Shown piece by piece: positions 36,873 through 45,393 of a stretch of 64,000 nucleotides of DNA; within the stretch, counting starts at the first letter, position 1, and the number at the start of each line of letters is the position of its first letter. This DNA comes from Gordonia sp. PP30 (lineage in GTDB: Bacteria; Actinomycetota; Actinomycetes; Mycobacteriales; Mycobacteriaceae), in assembly GCF_023100845.1 (NCBI RefSeq), contig NZ_CP095864.1, forward strand, positions 2,790,001-2,854,000, written 5' to 3'. A program made the translations under genes and the position numbers. A model generated the notes under the pieces. The model worked only from the letters and a program-made list of their open reading frames with translations, made no database searches and had not been told where the DNA came from.

Positions 36873-37544
36873 ATGCTGCGTACCGCCGACCCGGCCGACC
36901 CCGCGACCGTGCTCCTCGTCGATCTCGACGGCACCCTCACCGACAGCTATCCGGGGATCGCGGCGTCGTTCCGGCACGCCCTGGACGCGATGGGCGCACC
37001 CGCCCCGAGCGACGACCTCGTGGCCGGGATCGTCGGGCCGCCGATGCTCGACACCATGCGGGCCTGCGGTTTCTCCGACGACGACGCGCAGGCCGCCGTC
37101 ACCGCGTACCGCGCCCGCTACGACCGGATCGGCTGGCGGGAGAACCGGGTGTACGACGGCGTGCCCGAACTGCTCGCCGATCTCACCGCGGGCGCGCGGA
37201 CCCTGGCCGTGGCCACCAGCAAGAACGAGACCATCGCGCGGCGGGTTCTGGAGCACTTCGGGCTCGACCGGCACTTCGCGTTCATCGGCGGATCCAGCGA
37301 CGACGGCACCCGCCGAAGCAAGGCGCAGGTCATCGCGCGCGTGCTCGGCGTACTAGAGTTGGACCCGGCGACGAACCCCGTCGTGATGATCGGTGACCGC
37401 TCCCACGACGTCGACGGAGCCGCGTCATTCGGTGTTCCCACGATCGCGGTGGGTTGGGGTTACGCTCGTCCGGGGGAGGTCGACGAAGCCACGTGGACCG
37501 TGCAGACGGTCCCGCAACTGCGCGAGGTACTCGGTGTCCGATAG
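36873..37544 (+). CDS. ptkA: HAD-family phosphatase (PtkA-like)
   Basis: 223-residue haloacid-dehalogenase-fold hydrolase of the phosphoglycolate-phosphatase subgroup. Motif I is LLVDLDGTLTDSYPG, motif II AVATSKN, motif III the lysine in RRSKAQVI and motif IV MIGDRSHDVDGA. The M. tuberculosis orthologue at this place (Rv2232, PtkA) was reported as a protein-tyrosine kinase that phosphorylates PtpA, whose gene follows here and overlaps by 11 bp. GGGAG stands 5 nt before this ATG; an ATG 12 nt upstream and a GTG just before are alternatives. It may act as phosphatase, kinase or both. Confidence 0.82.
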   Translation: MLRTADPADPATVLLVDLDGTLTDSYPGIAASFRHALDAMGAPAPSDDLVAGIVGPPMLDTMRACGFSDDDAQAAVTAYRARYDRIGWRENRVYDGVPELLADLTAGARTLAVATSKNETIARRVLEHFGLDRHFAFIGGSSDDGTRRSKAQVIARVLGVLELDPATNPVVMIGDRSHDVDGAASFGVPTIAVGWGYARPGEVDEATWTVQTVPQLREVLGVR

Positions 37545-38019
37545 CCCTGACCGGCTGCATGTCTGTTTCATCTGTACCGGCAACATCTGCCGGTCGCCCA
37601 TGGCGGCGGCGATCTTCGCCAAGGCGATCGACGATGCCGGGCTGACCGATGAGGTGCAGGTGACCAGCGCGGGCACCGGTGGATGGCACGTCGGCGAGCC
37701 GGCCGACAACCGCGCCCGCACCGAACTTCTGGCCCACGGCTACCCCGACAATCACGTGGCCGCCCAGCTCGATCCGGAGCATCTCTCGGCCGATCTGCTG
37801 GTCGCGCTCGACTCCAGCCATGTCAAAGAGCTGACCCGTAAGCGCCTCGGCGAGCGCGTCCGATTGCTGCGCAGCTTCGACCCCGGAGCCGACGGCGGCG
37901 ACGTCCCCGATCCGTACTACGGCTCGCCGGAGGATTTCGCCGACGTGCGTGCGCAGATCGAGGACGCGGTCCCCGGGCTGCTCGCCTGGGTGCACGCCAC
38001 CCTGGCCGAACGGGGCTGA
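37534..38019 (+). CDS. ptpA: Low-molecular-weight protein-tyrosine phosphatase
   Basis: 161-residue cytosolic (and in M. tuberculosis secreted) phosphotyrosine phosphatase. The P-loop CTGNICRS gives the nucleophile Cys14 and Arg20, and the general acid is in VPDPYYG near residue 128. STSAGT-like TSAGTGGWHVGEPAD is the family's second motif. The GTG lies inside the end of the HAD gene, which indicates coupled expression. It is followed by SURF1 as in mycobacteria. Confidence 0.93.
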   Translation: MSDSPDRLHVCFICTGNICRSPMAAAIFAKAIDDAGLTDEVQVTSAGTGGWHVGEPADNRARTELLAHGYPDNHVAAQLDPEHLSADLLVALDSSHVKELTRKRLGERVRLLRSFDPGADGGDVPDPYYGSPEDFADVRAQIEDAVPGLLAWVHATLAERG

Positions 38020-38034
38020 GGAAGCCTCCTCGCC

Positions 38035-38040
38035 TATTCT
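38035..38040 (+). promoter_or_regulatory. Candidate -10 hexamer of the SURF1 gene
   Basis: TATTCT lies 7 nt before the GTG at 38048, in the 28-bp gap after ptpA. Confidence 0.4.
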
Positions 38041-38047
38041 GGACGGC

Positions 38048-38998
38048 GTGCACCTGCTGCGAACCTTCCTGCGGCCCGGATGGCTACTCGCCGCCGTCCT
38101 GGTGGCCGCGTTCGCCGCCGCGTGCTTTCTGATCCTTGCGCCCTGGCAACTCGGGAAGAACACCGCGACGCAGCACCGGAACGACCTGATCCAGACCGCC
38201 GCCAAGACCGCGGCCGTGCCCCTTGACCGGTTGGTGCCGGCCGGAGGCGTGCTGCCCACCGGCCACGAGTGGCGCGAGGTGACCCTCACCGGCCGCTACC
38301 TGACGGACAAGCAGATCGAGGTGCGGCTGCGCGTCGTCGACGAGCGACCTGCCGTGGAGGTCGTGACACCGTTCCAGCTCACCGGCTCCGAGCGCATCGT
38401 GCTCGTCGACCGCGGCTACGTCCGGCCCGACTCGGCCGGCCGGACCCAGATCCCCGCTCCGCCGTCGGGCGAGGTGACGCTGCACGCCCGCCTGCGCAGA
38501 TCCGAGGCCACCAGTCCGGGCAAGGGCCCCAAGGTGGAGGGCGGCACGCTCACCGCGTACACCATCGACACCGCCGCACTGTCCGCCGCGGACGGCACCC
38601 CGCTCGATCCGTTCTACGTGCAGCTCACCGACCATCAGCCCGGCGGGCTCGGCACCATCGACCTGCCGCAGCTCGAATCCGGCCCGTATCTCTCGTATGG
38701 GCTGCAGTGGCTCGCCTTCGGTATCATGGCGCCGCTCGGCATCGGCTACTTCGTCTGGGCCGAGGTGAAGCACCGCCGCGCCCTCGCCCGGAAGCAGGAG
38801 AACGGCGAGGTGGTGGACGACACCCCGGCCGAGGACGGCCGGGGCGCGGAGCGACGACGGATCCGCGACGAACTCCGCGAAGCGAGCGCACCCGGGACCG
38901 CCGACCCGCGCGTCGACGTCGAGATCGGCGGGGGCGTGGCCGTCGACAGCCACGAGGACGACGTGCGCGCCAAGCTCGCCCAGCGCTACGGGCGCTGA
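38048..38998 (+). CDS. SURF1 family cytochrome oxidase assembly protein
   Basis: 316-residue membrane protein. The first transmembrane helix (PGWLLAAVLVAAFAAACFLIL) is followed by WQLGKN, a SURF1 hallmark. The large extracytoplasmic domain has VTLTGRYLTDKQIEVRLR, IVLVDRGYVRPD and PLDPFYVQL. The second helix (GLQWLAFGIMAPLGIGYFVW) is followed by a charged cytosolic tail of about 70 residues that is longer than usual. SURF1 proteins help insert haem a into cytochrome c oxidase. The GTG fits a leaderless message. Confidence 0.9.
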   Translation: MHLLRTFLRPGWLLAAVLVAAFAAACFLILAPWQLGKNTATQHRNDLIQTAAKTAAVPLDRLVPAGGVLPTGHEWREVTLTGRYLTDKQIEVRLRVVDERPAVEVVTPFQLTGSERIVLVDRGYVRPDSAGRTQIPAPPSGEVTLHARLRRSEATSPGKGPKVEGGTLTAYTIDTAALSAADGTPLDPFYVQLTDHQPGGLGTIDLPQLESGPYLSYGLQWLAFGIMAPLGIGYFVWAEVKHRRALARKQENGEVVDDTPAEDGRGAERRRIRDELREASAPGTADPRVDVEIGGGVAVDSHEDDVRAKLAQRYGR

Positions 38999-39039
38999 TC
39001 CCGGGCGAGCGTCTTCTCTCGAACGCGGGGTACGGGCGG

Positions 39040-40962
39040 TCAGGTGTCGGCCAGATGCGCGCGGACCCGTGCCAGCCGGTCCGCAATCGGCCGCAGCGCG
39101 GGATCGGTGGGTGCCACCGCCTCACCGCTGCGCCCACCCTCACCGGCGTGCCGGATGTCGGCGGCGAGCGCCGCGCTCTCCGGTTCGTCGGGCGGGACGT
39201 CATCGGCCACCCGGTCCGTCGCGTACGCCGTCACCGAATCCGCCAGCACCTGCGCGGCGTCCACCGCCGGAATCCAGGCCCCGGCGACCGTATCGGCCGG
39301 TGGCGGTTCGGCGAGCGCGCGCTCCAGCCGCGTCTGGAGATCGGACATCGCGCGCGTGGCCGCCCGCCGGGCGGCGACGAGTTCGGAGTGCCGGTCCGCG
39401 GCCGGCCCGGCGTCGTCCGGTACCGCCGTGCCCGCCACCCGCAGGTGCGCCGCGATGCCGGCCATGGCCTGGGCGAAGGTCTCGGCGACCCAGGCCCGCC
39501 GCGAATGCGGCCAGATCAGGTAGCCGAAGACGATCACGATCGCCCCACCGATCGCCGTCGCCGCGATCCGCTCCCACGAGAAGTTGCCGCCATCGCCCGG
39601 GGTGATCACGTCGACCAGGAAGATCACGATCGGGGTGATGGCCAGAGCCTGCAGCGCGTACGACTTCATCATGAGCCACGGCACCAGCGCCGCGAACGCC
39701 GCGATGAGGATGCCGAGCCCGACCCCCTTGGGCACCACCAGCAGCAAGAGCGAGGCGAGGGCGACGGCCACGACGGTGCCGATCACCCGCAGAATCGCCC
39801 GGGCGAACACCGAACCGAAGTCCGGCTTCATCACCATGCAGACGGTCAGTGGAACCCAGAACCAGTGGCCGTACGGGAAGTACTCCCTGGCCGCGACGGC
39901 GATGCCGTAGCAGAGTGCGAGGCGAGCGGCCGCCAGCACCACTTCGCGCCCGATACCGCCGGAGACCAGTCGTTCGTGCCGCGCCCCGGCGGGCCGCTTC
40001 CGGGGCCGCAGCGCGTCGGCGAGCTCGTCGATCCGGGTCGAGAGGAGCGCCGCGCCCCGGCTCGACCCGGCGACCGCCGGTTCCGTCGCGGGCTCGCCGG
40101 CATCTGCGGACCGGCCGGCGGCGACCTCGGCGGCGAGTGCTCGCAGGCGCCGCTCGGCGATCTCGGCGGCCGCCGGATCGCGGTCGCCGATCAGGAAGGC
40201 CTGCACTCGTTCGGCGGCCCCGGTCACGCCGTCGTCGAGCGTCCACGACCCGGCCGAGCCTGCGGTGCGCACCGAGAACTCGGCGACGCGGGTGGTCGCC
40301 GCCCGCAGCGCCGCGGTGGCCCGGCCCCGCGCGGCCGCGGTGCGGTCGCCGCCCTCGGCGAGATCGTCGTGCCGGGCCCGCGCGAGATCGGCGAGGGCGG
40401 TGAGCATCGGCACCAGCACGGCGCGCTGCGGGCGCGCCGGGACCAACAGCATCTCGATCCCCAGCAGGGCGGCGTAGAGGACGCCGCCCGCGAAGTACAG
40501 GCCGATCGGCTCCCACCAGTCGATCCCCTTGACCCCGAGCGCGATGCTGGCGACCAGGAGGAATTGCATTCCGCCGACCGAGAACGCCGGGCCCAGTCCG
40601 GCGATCACACCCATCAGGAAGGCGAGCAGCGCCGCCAGGACCACCAGGGCGGCGATCGGCGCGTCCTGGATGAAGCCGAGCAGGTAGCCGGCGGCGGCGA
40701 TCGGCGTGGAGATCGCGATGATCGTGAAATTGAGACGGTAGGTGCCCTCGCGTTCGCCGGCCGCGAGCAACAGCGTCGCCAGTCCGATCCACATCGCCGT
40801 GATCAGGTGGCCGGTCAGCGAGCCCACGATGAACGGGCCGCCGACGGCGACCGCCGAACGGATCGAATGCCCCAGCGGAAACTCGGCGCGGCGTATCCGC
40901 AACATCTCGACGATCCAGTCCGCGGGGCGGACCCGTCCCGGGGAGATCGGAGTCTGGCCCAC
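39040..40962 (-). CDS. FUSC/aromatic acid exporter-type membrane protein
   Basis: 640-residue protein with two blocks of about six transmembrane helices, residues about 30-170 and 355-500, each followed by a soluble helical part. This is the layout of the FUSC family (fusaric acid and aromatic carboxylate efflux, YccS/AaeB-like). EYFPYGHWFWVPLTVCMVMK and the following ARAILRVIGTVVAV are the conserved signature of the second block. The substrate is not predictable. The GTG follows CAGGAG; the frame is open much further upstream but overlaps cobD. It is convergent with SURF1. Confidence 0.85.
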   Translation of the reverse strand: MGQTPISPGRVRPADWIVEMLRIRRAEFPLGHSIRSAVAVGGPFIVGSLTGHLITAMWIGLATLLLAAGEREGTYRLNFTIIAISTPIAAAGYLLGFIQDAPIAALVVLAALLAFLMGVIAGLGPAFSVGGMQFLLVASIALGVKGIDWWEPIGLYFAGGVLYAALLGIEMLLVPARPQRAVLVPMLTALADLARARHDDLAEGGDRTAAARGRATAALRAATTRVAEFSVRTAGSAGSWTLDDGVTGAAERVQAFLIGDRDPAAAEIAERRLRALAAEVAAGRSADAGEPATEPAVAGSSRGAALLSTRIDELADALRPRKRPAGARHERLVSGGIGREVVLAAARLALCYGIAVAAREYFPYGHWFWVPLTVCMVMKPDFGSVFARAILRVIGTVVAVALASLLLLVVPKGVGLGILIAAFAALVPWLMMKSYALQALAITPIVIFLVDVITPGDGGNFSWERIAATAIGGAIVIVFGYLIWPHSRRAWVAETFAQAMAGIAAHLRVAGTAVPDDAGPAADRHSELVAARRAATRAMSDLQTRLERALAEPPPADTVAGAWIPAVDAAQVLADSVTAYATDRVADDVPPDEPESAALAADIRHAGEGGRSGEAVAPTDPALRPIADRLARVRAHLADT

Positions 40963-41042
40963 ACTGCTCCTGTCATCGAGCGCACCGCGCCCGCGCGGTT
41001 CCGGCCGCCCGATCATGTCACAGCGTGTGCCCGGTCTGCGCG

Positions 41043-41963
41043 CTATGTCACAGACCGACTGCTCCGCGCGGATCGCGCTCCCACCGCGAGCACCGCGCTC
41101 GCCACCTGCACCCGGCGCGACAACCGCACCGCCGCGCGCAGGTCCGCGGCGCGCGGTGCGGGGCCGTCGCCCAGTACCGGCCGCTGCTCCGCGCCGTGCG
41201 CGTACACCGTCAGCCCGCCGAGAGAGATGCCGAGCGCCCCGGCGAAGGCGGCCTCGATGATGCCCGCGTTGGGGCTCGGATGCCGGTGGGCGTCCCGGCG
41301 GACCGCCCGCGCGGTGCGCACCGGATGCCCGCTCAGCAGTCCGGCGAGCACCGCGGCGAGCCGGGCCGGCACCAGATTCGCGAGGTCGTCGGTGCGCGCC
41401 GCGGCCCAGCCGAAACGCAGGTACCGGGGCGACCGGTAGCCGATCATCGCGTCGAGCGTATTGACCGCGCGATATCCGAGCAGGCCGGGCGCCCCGGCGA
41501 TCGCACCCCAGAACAGCGGTGCGACGGTCGCATCGGGGGTGTTCTCGGCGATCGACTCCACCGCGGCGCGACAGATCCCCGCCTCGTCGAGCAGGCTCGG
41601 GTCGCGGCCGACCAGGCTCGGCAGGATGGCGCGGGCACCGTCGAGGTCGCCGTCGTCGAGCGCGTCGGCGATCCGCCCGCCCACCCGGCAGAGCGAGGTG
41701 CCGCCGAGCGCGGAGAAGGTGGCCGCCGCGGTCCCGGCCGGATCGGCCACCGCGGCGAGGCGGCCCACGGCCGTCGCGGCGGTGATCCAGAACGCGGCGA
41801 ACACCGCTCCCGCGGGCCGGGTGTCGCGGTAGCACCGGCGTTCACCGGCGGCCACGGCGCCGCCGAAGAGGGCCACCGGGTGCCCGCGGCGCGGATCACC
41901 GAAAGCGAGATCCGCCGCGGCGCCGATCGCCAGTCCCAGGGCCTCGCCGTCACGTCTGCGCAC
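41043..41963 (-). CDS. cobD: Adenosylcobinamide-phosphate synthase
   Basis: 306-residue membrane protein (CbiB/CobD) that condenses cobyric acid with aminopropanol or its phosphate. Motifs are LAFGDPRRGHPVALFG, ESIAENTPDATVAPLFW, YRAVNTLDAMIGYRSPRYL and RRDAHRHPSPNAGIIEAAFAGAL, all characteristic. The GTG chosen has a TACCAT hexamer 6 nt upstream; an ATG about 39 nt earlier is an alternative and would nearly abut the divergent gene. With cobT, cobS and cobC it supports endogenous nucleotide-loop assembly of cobalamin. Confidence 0.93.
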   Translation of the reverse strand: MRRRDGEALGLAIGAAADLAFGDPRRGHPVALFGGAVAAGERRCYRDTRPAGAVFAAFWITAATAVGRLAAVADPAGTAAATFSALGGTSLCRVGGRIADALDDGDLDGARAILPSLVGRDPSLLDEAGICRAAVESIAENTPDATVAPLFWGAIAGAPGLLGYRAVNTLDAMIGYRSPRYLRFGWAAARTDDLANLVPARLAAVLAGLLSGHPVRTARAVRRDAHRHPSPNAGIIEAAFAGALGISLGGLTVYAHGAEQRPVLGDGPAPRAADLRAAVRLSRRVQVASAVLAVGARSARSSRSVT

Positions 41964-41990
41964 GCGGCGATGGTACCGGCACCCGACCGC

Positions 41991-41996
41991 TAGAAT
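41991..41996 (+). promoter_or_regulatory. Candidate -10 hexamer of the spermidine-synthase-like gene
   Basis: TAGAAT, close to the ideal -10, lies 9 nt before the ATG at 42006 in the 42-bp divergent gap with cobD. Confidence 0.5.
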
Positions 41997-42005
41997 CGGC
42001 ATCCG

Positions 42006-42809
42006 ATGGCCCACACACCCGCCCCCGAAGCCGGCAGCTTCGAGATCTCCACCGGCACCGCCGAACTCACCCGCGACGGGGTCGGCGGCTGGCTGCTGAC
42101 CGTGAACGGTGCGCAGAGCAGTCACGTCGACCCGTTCGACGCCGCCAACCTGGAATTCGAGTACATGCGGCAGATGGCCGCGGCCATCGACGACGCACAT
42201 CCCGCCCGCGACGCGCCGCTGCGGGTGCTGCACCTGGGGGCCGCCGCGTGCGCACTCCCCCGCGCCCTCGCGCACCGCTACCCCAAGTCCCGGCACGTCG
42301 CCGTCGAGATCGACGCCGAACTGGCCCGGCTGGCCCGCGAATGGTTCGACCTGCCGCGCGCACCCCGCCTGCGCATCCGGGTCGGCGACGCGCGGGAGGT
42401 GGTCGAGTCGCTGACCGAGGGCACCCGCGACATCGTGATCCGCGATGCCTTCGCCGAGTCGCTCACCCCGGCGCACCTGAAGACCGTGGAGTTCACCGCC
42501 GCGGTACGCCGGGTGCTGGCGCCGGGCGGCCTCTACCTGGCGAACTGCGGTGACCGTCGCGATCTGGTCTCGGCGCGCGGCGAGGTCGCCACCGTCCGCG
42601 AGGTCTTCGCCGAGGTGGCCCTGATCTCCGATCCGGCGATGCTGAAGGGCCGCCGAAGCGGGAACATCGTCGTGGTGGCGAGCGACGGCCCGCTCCCCGG
42701 CTCCGCCGAGCTGCAGCGACTGCTGCGCAGCGACCCGGAACCGTCACGCCTGGTGACAGGCGACGACGTGGCCGCCTTCGCCCGCAGCGCCGCGCCCCTG
42801 CGCGATTAG
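42006..42809 (+). CDS. Spermidine synthase-like methyltransferase-fold protein
   Basis: 267-residue cytosolic Rossmann-fold protein of the spermidine/spermine synthase group. The nucleotide loop is RVLHLGAAACALPRALAHRYP, followed by the acidic HVAVEIDAELARLAREWF and the motif DIVIRDAFAESLTPAHL; the usual DxxD(P) acidic pair of true spermidine synthases is changed to RDAF. So it may be an aminopropyltransferase relative or a methyltransferase; the substrate is unknown. Predicted leaderless, from the strong TAGAAT upstream. Confidence 0.82.
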   Translation: MAHTPAPEAGSFEISTGTAELTRDGVGGWLLTVNGAQSSHVDPFDAANLEFEYMRQMAAAIDDAHPARDAPLRVLHLGAAACALPRALAHRYPKSRHVAVEIDAELARLAREWFDLPRAPRLRIRVGDAREVVESLTEGTRDIVIRDAFAESLTPAHLKTVEFTAAVRRVLAPGGLYLANCGDRRDLVSARGEVATVREVFAEVALISDPAMLKGRRSGNIVVVASDGPLPGSAELQRLLRSDPEPSRLVTGDDVAAFARSAAPLRD

Positions 42810-42877
42810 GAGATTGCCAGGCCGTAGCACGGTCCAGGAACCTGCTGAACAATGGCCGCGATCGCCTACAGCAGCCC

Positions 42878-42920
42878 GTTGAGCCGGAACGGAGCGCTAG
42901 CGGAGTTCCGTGTCGAAACG
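42878..42920 (+). repeat. Dispersed GTTGAGCCGG...GTGTCGAAACG element, copy with inverted partner
   Basis: 43-bp copy with a changed middle (AACGGAGCGCTAGCGGAGTT). It faces the inverted copy at 42968-43008; the outer 10 bp (GTTGAGCCGG/CCGGCTCAAC) and inner GTGTCGAAAC/GTTTCGACAC pair exactly, so the whole 131-bp block can form a cruciform. Confidence 0.75.
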
Positions 42921-42967
42921 CCGCCACATGCACTGGGACACAACGACTTCCAGCCACATGAGGATGG

Positions 42968-43008
42968 GTTTCGACACGGCTCCTCGCTGCGCTCGTCACC
43001 GGCTCAAC
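42968..43008 (-). repeat. Dispersed element, inverted copy
   Basis: 41 bp; read on the minus strand it is GTTGAGCCGG, then TGACGAGCGCAGCGAGGAGC, then CGTGTCGAAAC. Its GAGCGCAGCGAGGAG centre differs from the 9.6-kb and 58.8-kb copies, so ends are conserved more than the middle. Confidence 0.75.
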
Positions 43009-43490
43009 CAGCTGGCAGAGGCAAACATCCTGATTCTTCAGCAGTCTCCTAGATGCTCGATTCCGGGGTTCGCGATCTCCGGTGGTGCGTGATCGGCCGG
43101 CCGCGGTGCGGATCGTCTCCCGCCGCGCCTGCGTGACACCCGTGCTCTGCCCGCAACACCATGTTGACAACCAGTGGGCGGGAGTCGCTTCGGACCCGGG
43201 TGTCGTGCAGGCGATCGGGCTGTCGCGCGGCCGAGGACCGCTTCCCGCCACCGATCGTGAACCACCGGCTCGGTGACACCGCCGGACCGCGGGGACCGGT
43301 ACCGACTCCGGCGTCGAACTCCTCCTCGAACAGCATCTGGCAGTCTGACCACCGCACGGTGGCCAGGCCGCCAGGGCATGCACGGTCACCGAGCCCGACC
43401 ATCCACCGGACACGGACCTCACGGCCCATCGAGTCCAGACCCCCACGCGCCGACGGCCGCCGAGCCACGAAGCAGCGCGTCAGTACACAA

Positions 43491-43529
43491 GCAGCGTTCG
43501 CGAGCGCTGCTTCTGCCCGCGAACGCTGC
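43491..43529. terminator. Hairpin after the OpuC-type operon
   Basis: A 12-bp perfect stem (GCAGCGTTCGCG/CGCGAACGCTGC) with a 15-nt loop lies 120 bp past the last gene of the minus-strand operon and could also end plus-strand transcripts. Confidence 0.5.
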
Positions 43530-43648
43530 CACGCCCGTCGCCGACACCGGGAATCACTCATCCGGGCGGTGTGACAAATGGCTTCTGCGAGGCCGCTCAT
43601 CGGCCACCCGCCGGACTGACTCCCCTCGCCAGCGACACCGAACCGGAC

Positions 43649-44635
43649 TCAGTCCGGCACCACCAGCTTCTGCTCGATCAGCCAGTCGTAGGCGACGTCG
43701 GCCGGGTCCTGCCCGTCGATGTCGACCTTCGCGTTGAGCTGCTGGAGGCCCTCGTCGGTCAGTCGTCCGGCGATCTCGCCGAGGAGACCGCGCAACTGCG
43801 GGTACTTCCGCAGCGTCGCTTCTTGGACCACCGCGGCCCCGTTGTACGGCAGGAAGAACTTGCGGTCGTCCTGCATCACCACCAGGCCGAGGTTCTGGAT
43901 GCGGCCGTCGGTGGTGTAGACCATGCCGAAGTTGCAGGGCTTCCCGGCGGCGGTCGCCGAATAGACGACGCCGGAGTCCATCCGGGTGACGTTGTTCTGC
44001 GGCACCCCGTCGGGAGTGTTGAACGGGATGCCGTAGGCCTCCAGCATCGGCCGCATGCCGTCGGCGCGGCTGAAGAACTCGTCGTCGATGCAGAACGTCC
44101 GCTCGTGCACCGGGAGCTTGGCGACCTCCGACAGCGTGTGCACGCCGAGCCGTTCGGCGTTGCGGCGCGACGTGGCGAAGGCATAGGTGTTGTTGAATCC
44201 GGCGGGCGGCAGCCAGATCAGGCCCTGCTTCTCCTCCAGATCGTGCACGCGCTGCCACAGCTCGTGTGGATCGGAGATCGCCTCCGTCTGCCCGTGATAG
44301 GCCTGCCACGCGGTGCCGGTGTACTCCCAGGTGACGTCGGCGTCGCCGTTGACCATCACCTGACGGCCCGACGCCGAGCCCGGCGCCCCGGTGAGATCGG
44401 TGATCTCGGCGCCCGCCGCGGCCAGATAGGTCGCGGTGATCTTGCCGAGCAGCACCTGCTCGGTGAACGACTTGGAGACGACGGTCAGGTGGGCCCCGGC
44501 CAGCGGCCGGTCGCCGTCGGGCAGCTTCGCGCTGTGGAAGGTGCCCGAGGAGCTGACCAGACCGCAGCCCGCCAGCAGCGCCGCGGTCAGCAGCGCGACG
44601 ATCGCCGGCGCGGCCCGCCGCGCCCGCCGCGTCAT
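43649..44635 (-). CDS. Glycine betaine/choline-type ABC substrate-binding lipoprotein (OpuCC-like)
   Basis: 328-residue exported lipoprotein: signal AAPAIVALLTAALLAGC with lipobox LLAGC. The mature part belongs to the OpuAC/ProX-type family, with TVVSKSFTEQVLLGKI at the start, VTWEYTGTAWQAY, YAFATSRRNAERLG and NFGMVYTTDGRI. These proteins bind quaternary-ammonium osmoprotectants through aromatic boxes. Here it is the last gene of the operon, overlapping the upstream permease stop (ATGA). Substrate could be glycine betaine, choline or carnitine. Confidence 0.88.
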   Translation of the reverse strand: MTRRARRAAPAIVALLTAALLAGCGLVSSSGTFHSAKLPDGDRPLAGAHLTVVSKSFTEQVLLGKITATYLAAAGAEITDLTGAPGSASGRQVMVNGDADVTWEYTGTAWQAYHGQTEAISDPHELWQRVHDLEEKQGLIWLPPAGFNNTYAFATSRRNAERLGVHTLSEVAKLPVHERTFCIDDEFFSRADGMRPMLEAYGIPFNTPDGVPQNNVTRMDSGVVYSATAAGKPCNFGMVYTTDGRIQNLGLVVMQDDRKFFLPYNGAAVVQEATLRKYPQLRGLLGEIAGRLTDEGLQQLNAKVDIDGQDPADVAYDWLIEQKLVVPD

Positions 44636-45393
44636 GACAGTCCCTTCGGTGTCGCCACCAGTTCGACGAGGCGGCCGAGCCAGTCGATGATCATCGCCAG
44701 CAGCGCGACCAGCACCGCGCCGGCGATCAGCAGTTTCGGCAGGAACAGCGTGATCCCGGTGGTGATGAGGGTGCCGAGGCTGGTGGCCCCGATGAAGGTG
44801 CTCAGCGTCGCGGTGCCGACCAGGATCACCAGCGCGGTCCGGACCCCGTTGAGGATCACCGGCACCGCGAGCGGCAGTTCCACCTGGATCAGGGTGCGGG
44901 TACCGGAGTACCCGATGCCGCGCGCCGCCTCGATCACCCGCCGGTCCACCTGCCGCAGACCGACGATGGTGTTCTGCAGGATGGGCAGGATCGCGTACAC
45001 CACCAGGCCGATCACCGCGGTACGGAAGCCGGTCCCGAAGGCGAACGTGAACAGCACCAGCAGGCCCACCGCGGGCGCCGCCTGCCCGATGTTCGCGATG
45101 CCCACCGCGATCGGCGTCAGCCGCGTCAGCCGCGGCCGGGTGAGCAGGATCCCGAGCGGAATCGCGATCACCAGGACGATCGCCGCGGCGGTCACCGTGA
45201 GGATCACATGGTCGGCGATCGTCCCCCAGAGCACCGCCCACTCCAGCTGCGCCGACTCGGTGCTGGTGAAGGTGGTCCGCGCGTACCAGAGGAAGAAGAT
45301 TGCGCCGACCACCAGGATCACCAGCGGCTCGAACCACACGTCGACCGGCAGCCGCCGCAGCCTCCGGGCGACGGTTCCGGTCGCGGCCGTCAT
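44632..45393 (-). CDS. Compatible-solute ABC importer permease (OpuCB-like)
   Basis: 253-residue permease with six hydrophobic segments. Signature stretches are DHVILTVTAAAIVLVIAIPLG, GIANIGQAAPAVGLLVLFTF and the ATPase-contact loop EAARGIGYSGTRTLIQVELP, where the EAA motif is clear. It has a longer N-terminus than the other permease of this operon. Start and stop overlap the neighbours by 4 bp. Confidence 0.9.
   Translation of the reverse strand: MTAATGTVARRLRRLPVDVWFEPLVILVVGAIFFLWYARTTFTSTESAQLEWAVLWGTIADHVILTVTAAAIVLVIAIPLGILLTRPRLTRLTPIAVGIANIGQAAPAVGLLVLFTFAFGTGFRTAVIGLVVYAILPILQNTIVGLRQVDRRVIEAARGIGYSGTRTLIQVELPLAVPVILNGVRTALVILVGTATLSTFIGATSLGTLITTGITLFLPKLLIAGAVLVALLAMIIDWLGRLVELVATPKGLS

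Larger units (their letters stand above)
42810..43648. other. 839-bp gene-free gap with paired repeat and a hairpin
   Basis: No confident gene lies here. The 5' part holds the inverted GTTGAG...CGAAACG pair (listed). From about 43050 to 43480 the minus strand keeps a 183-codon open frame and an overlapping second frame, with readable but unassigned sequence such as WSDCQMLFEEEFDAGVGTG. It may be a degraded gene, but I recognise no family. A 12-bp hairpin follows near 43.5 kb. Confidence 0.5.

Noticed and set aside
38269..41439. 1056-codon plus-strand open frame across SURF1, FUSC and cobD
   Set aside because: It is antisense or out of frame to three recognised genes and Arg/Gly-rich throughout; no start signal or family match.
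43049..43600. 183-codon minus-strand gene
   Set aside because: No start signal, overlaps a hairpin, and its translation matches no family I recognise; kept only as a possible remnant.
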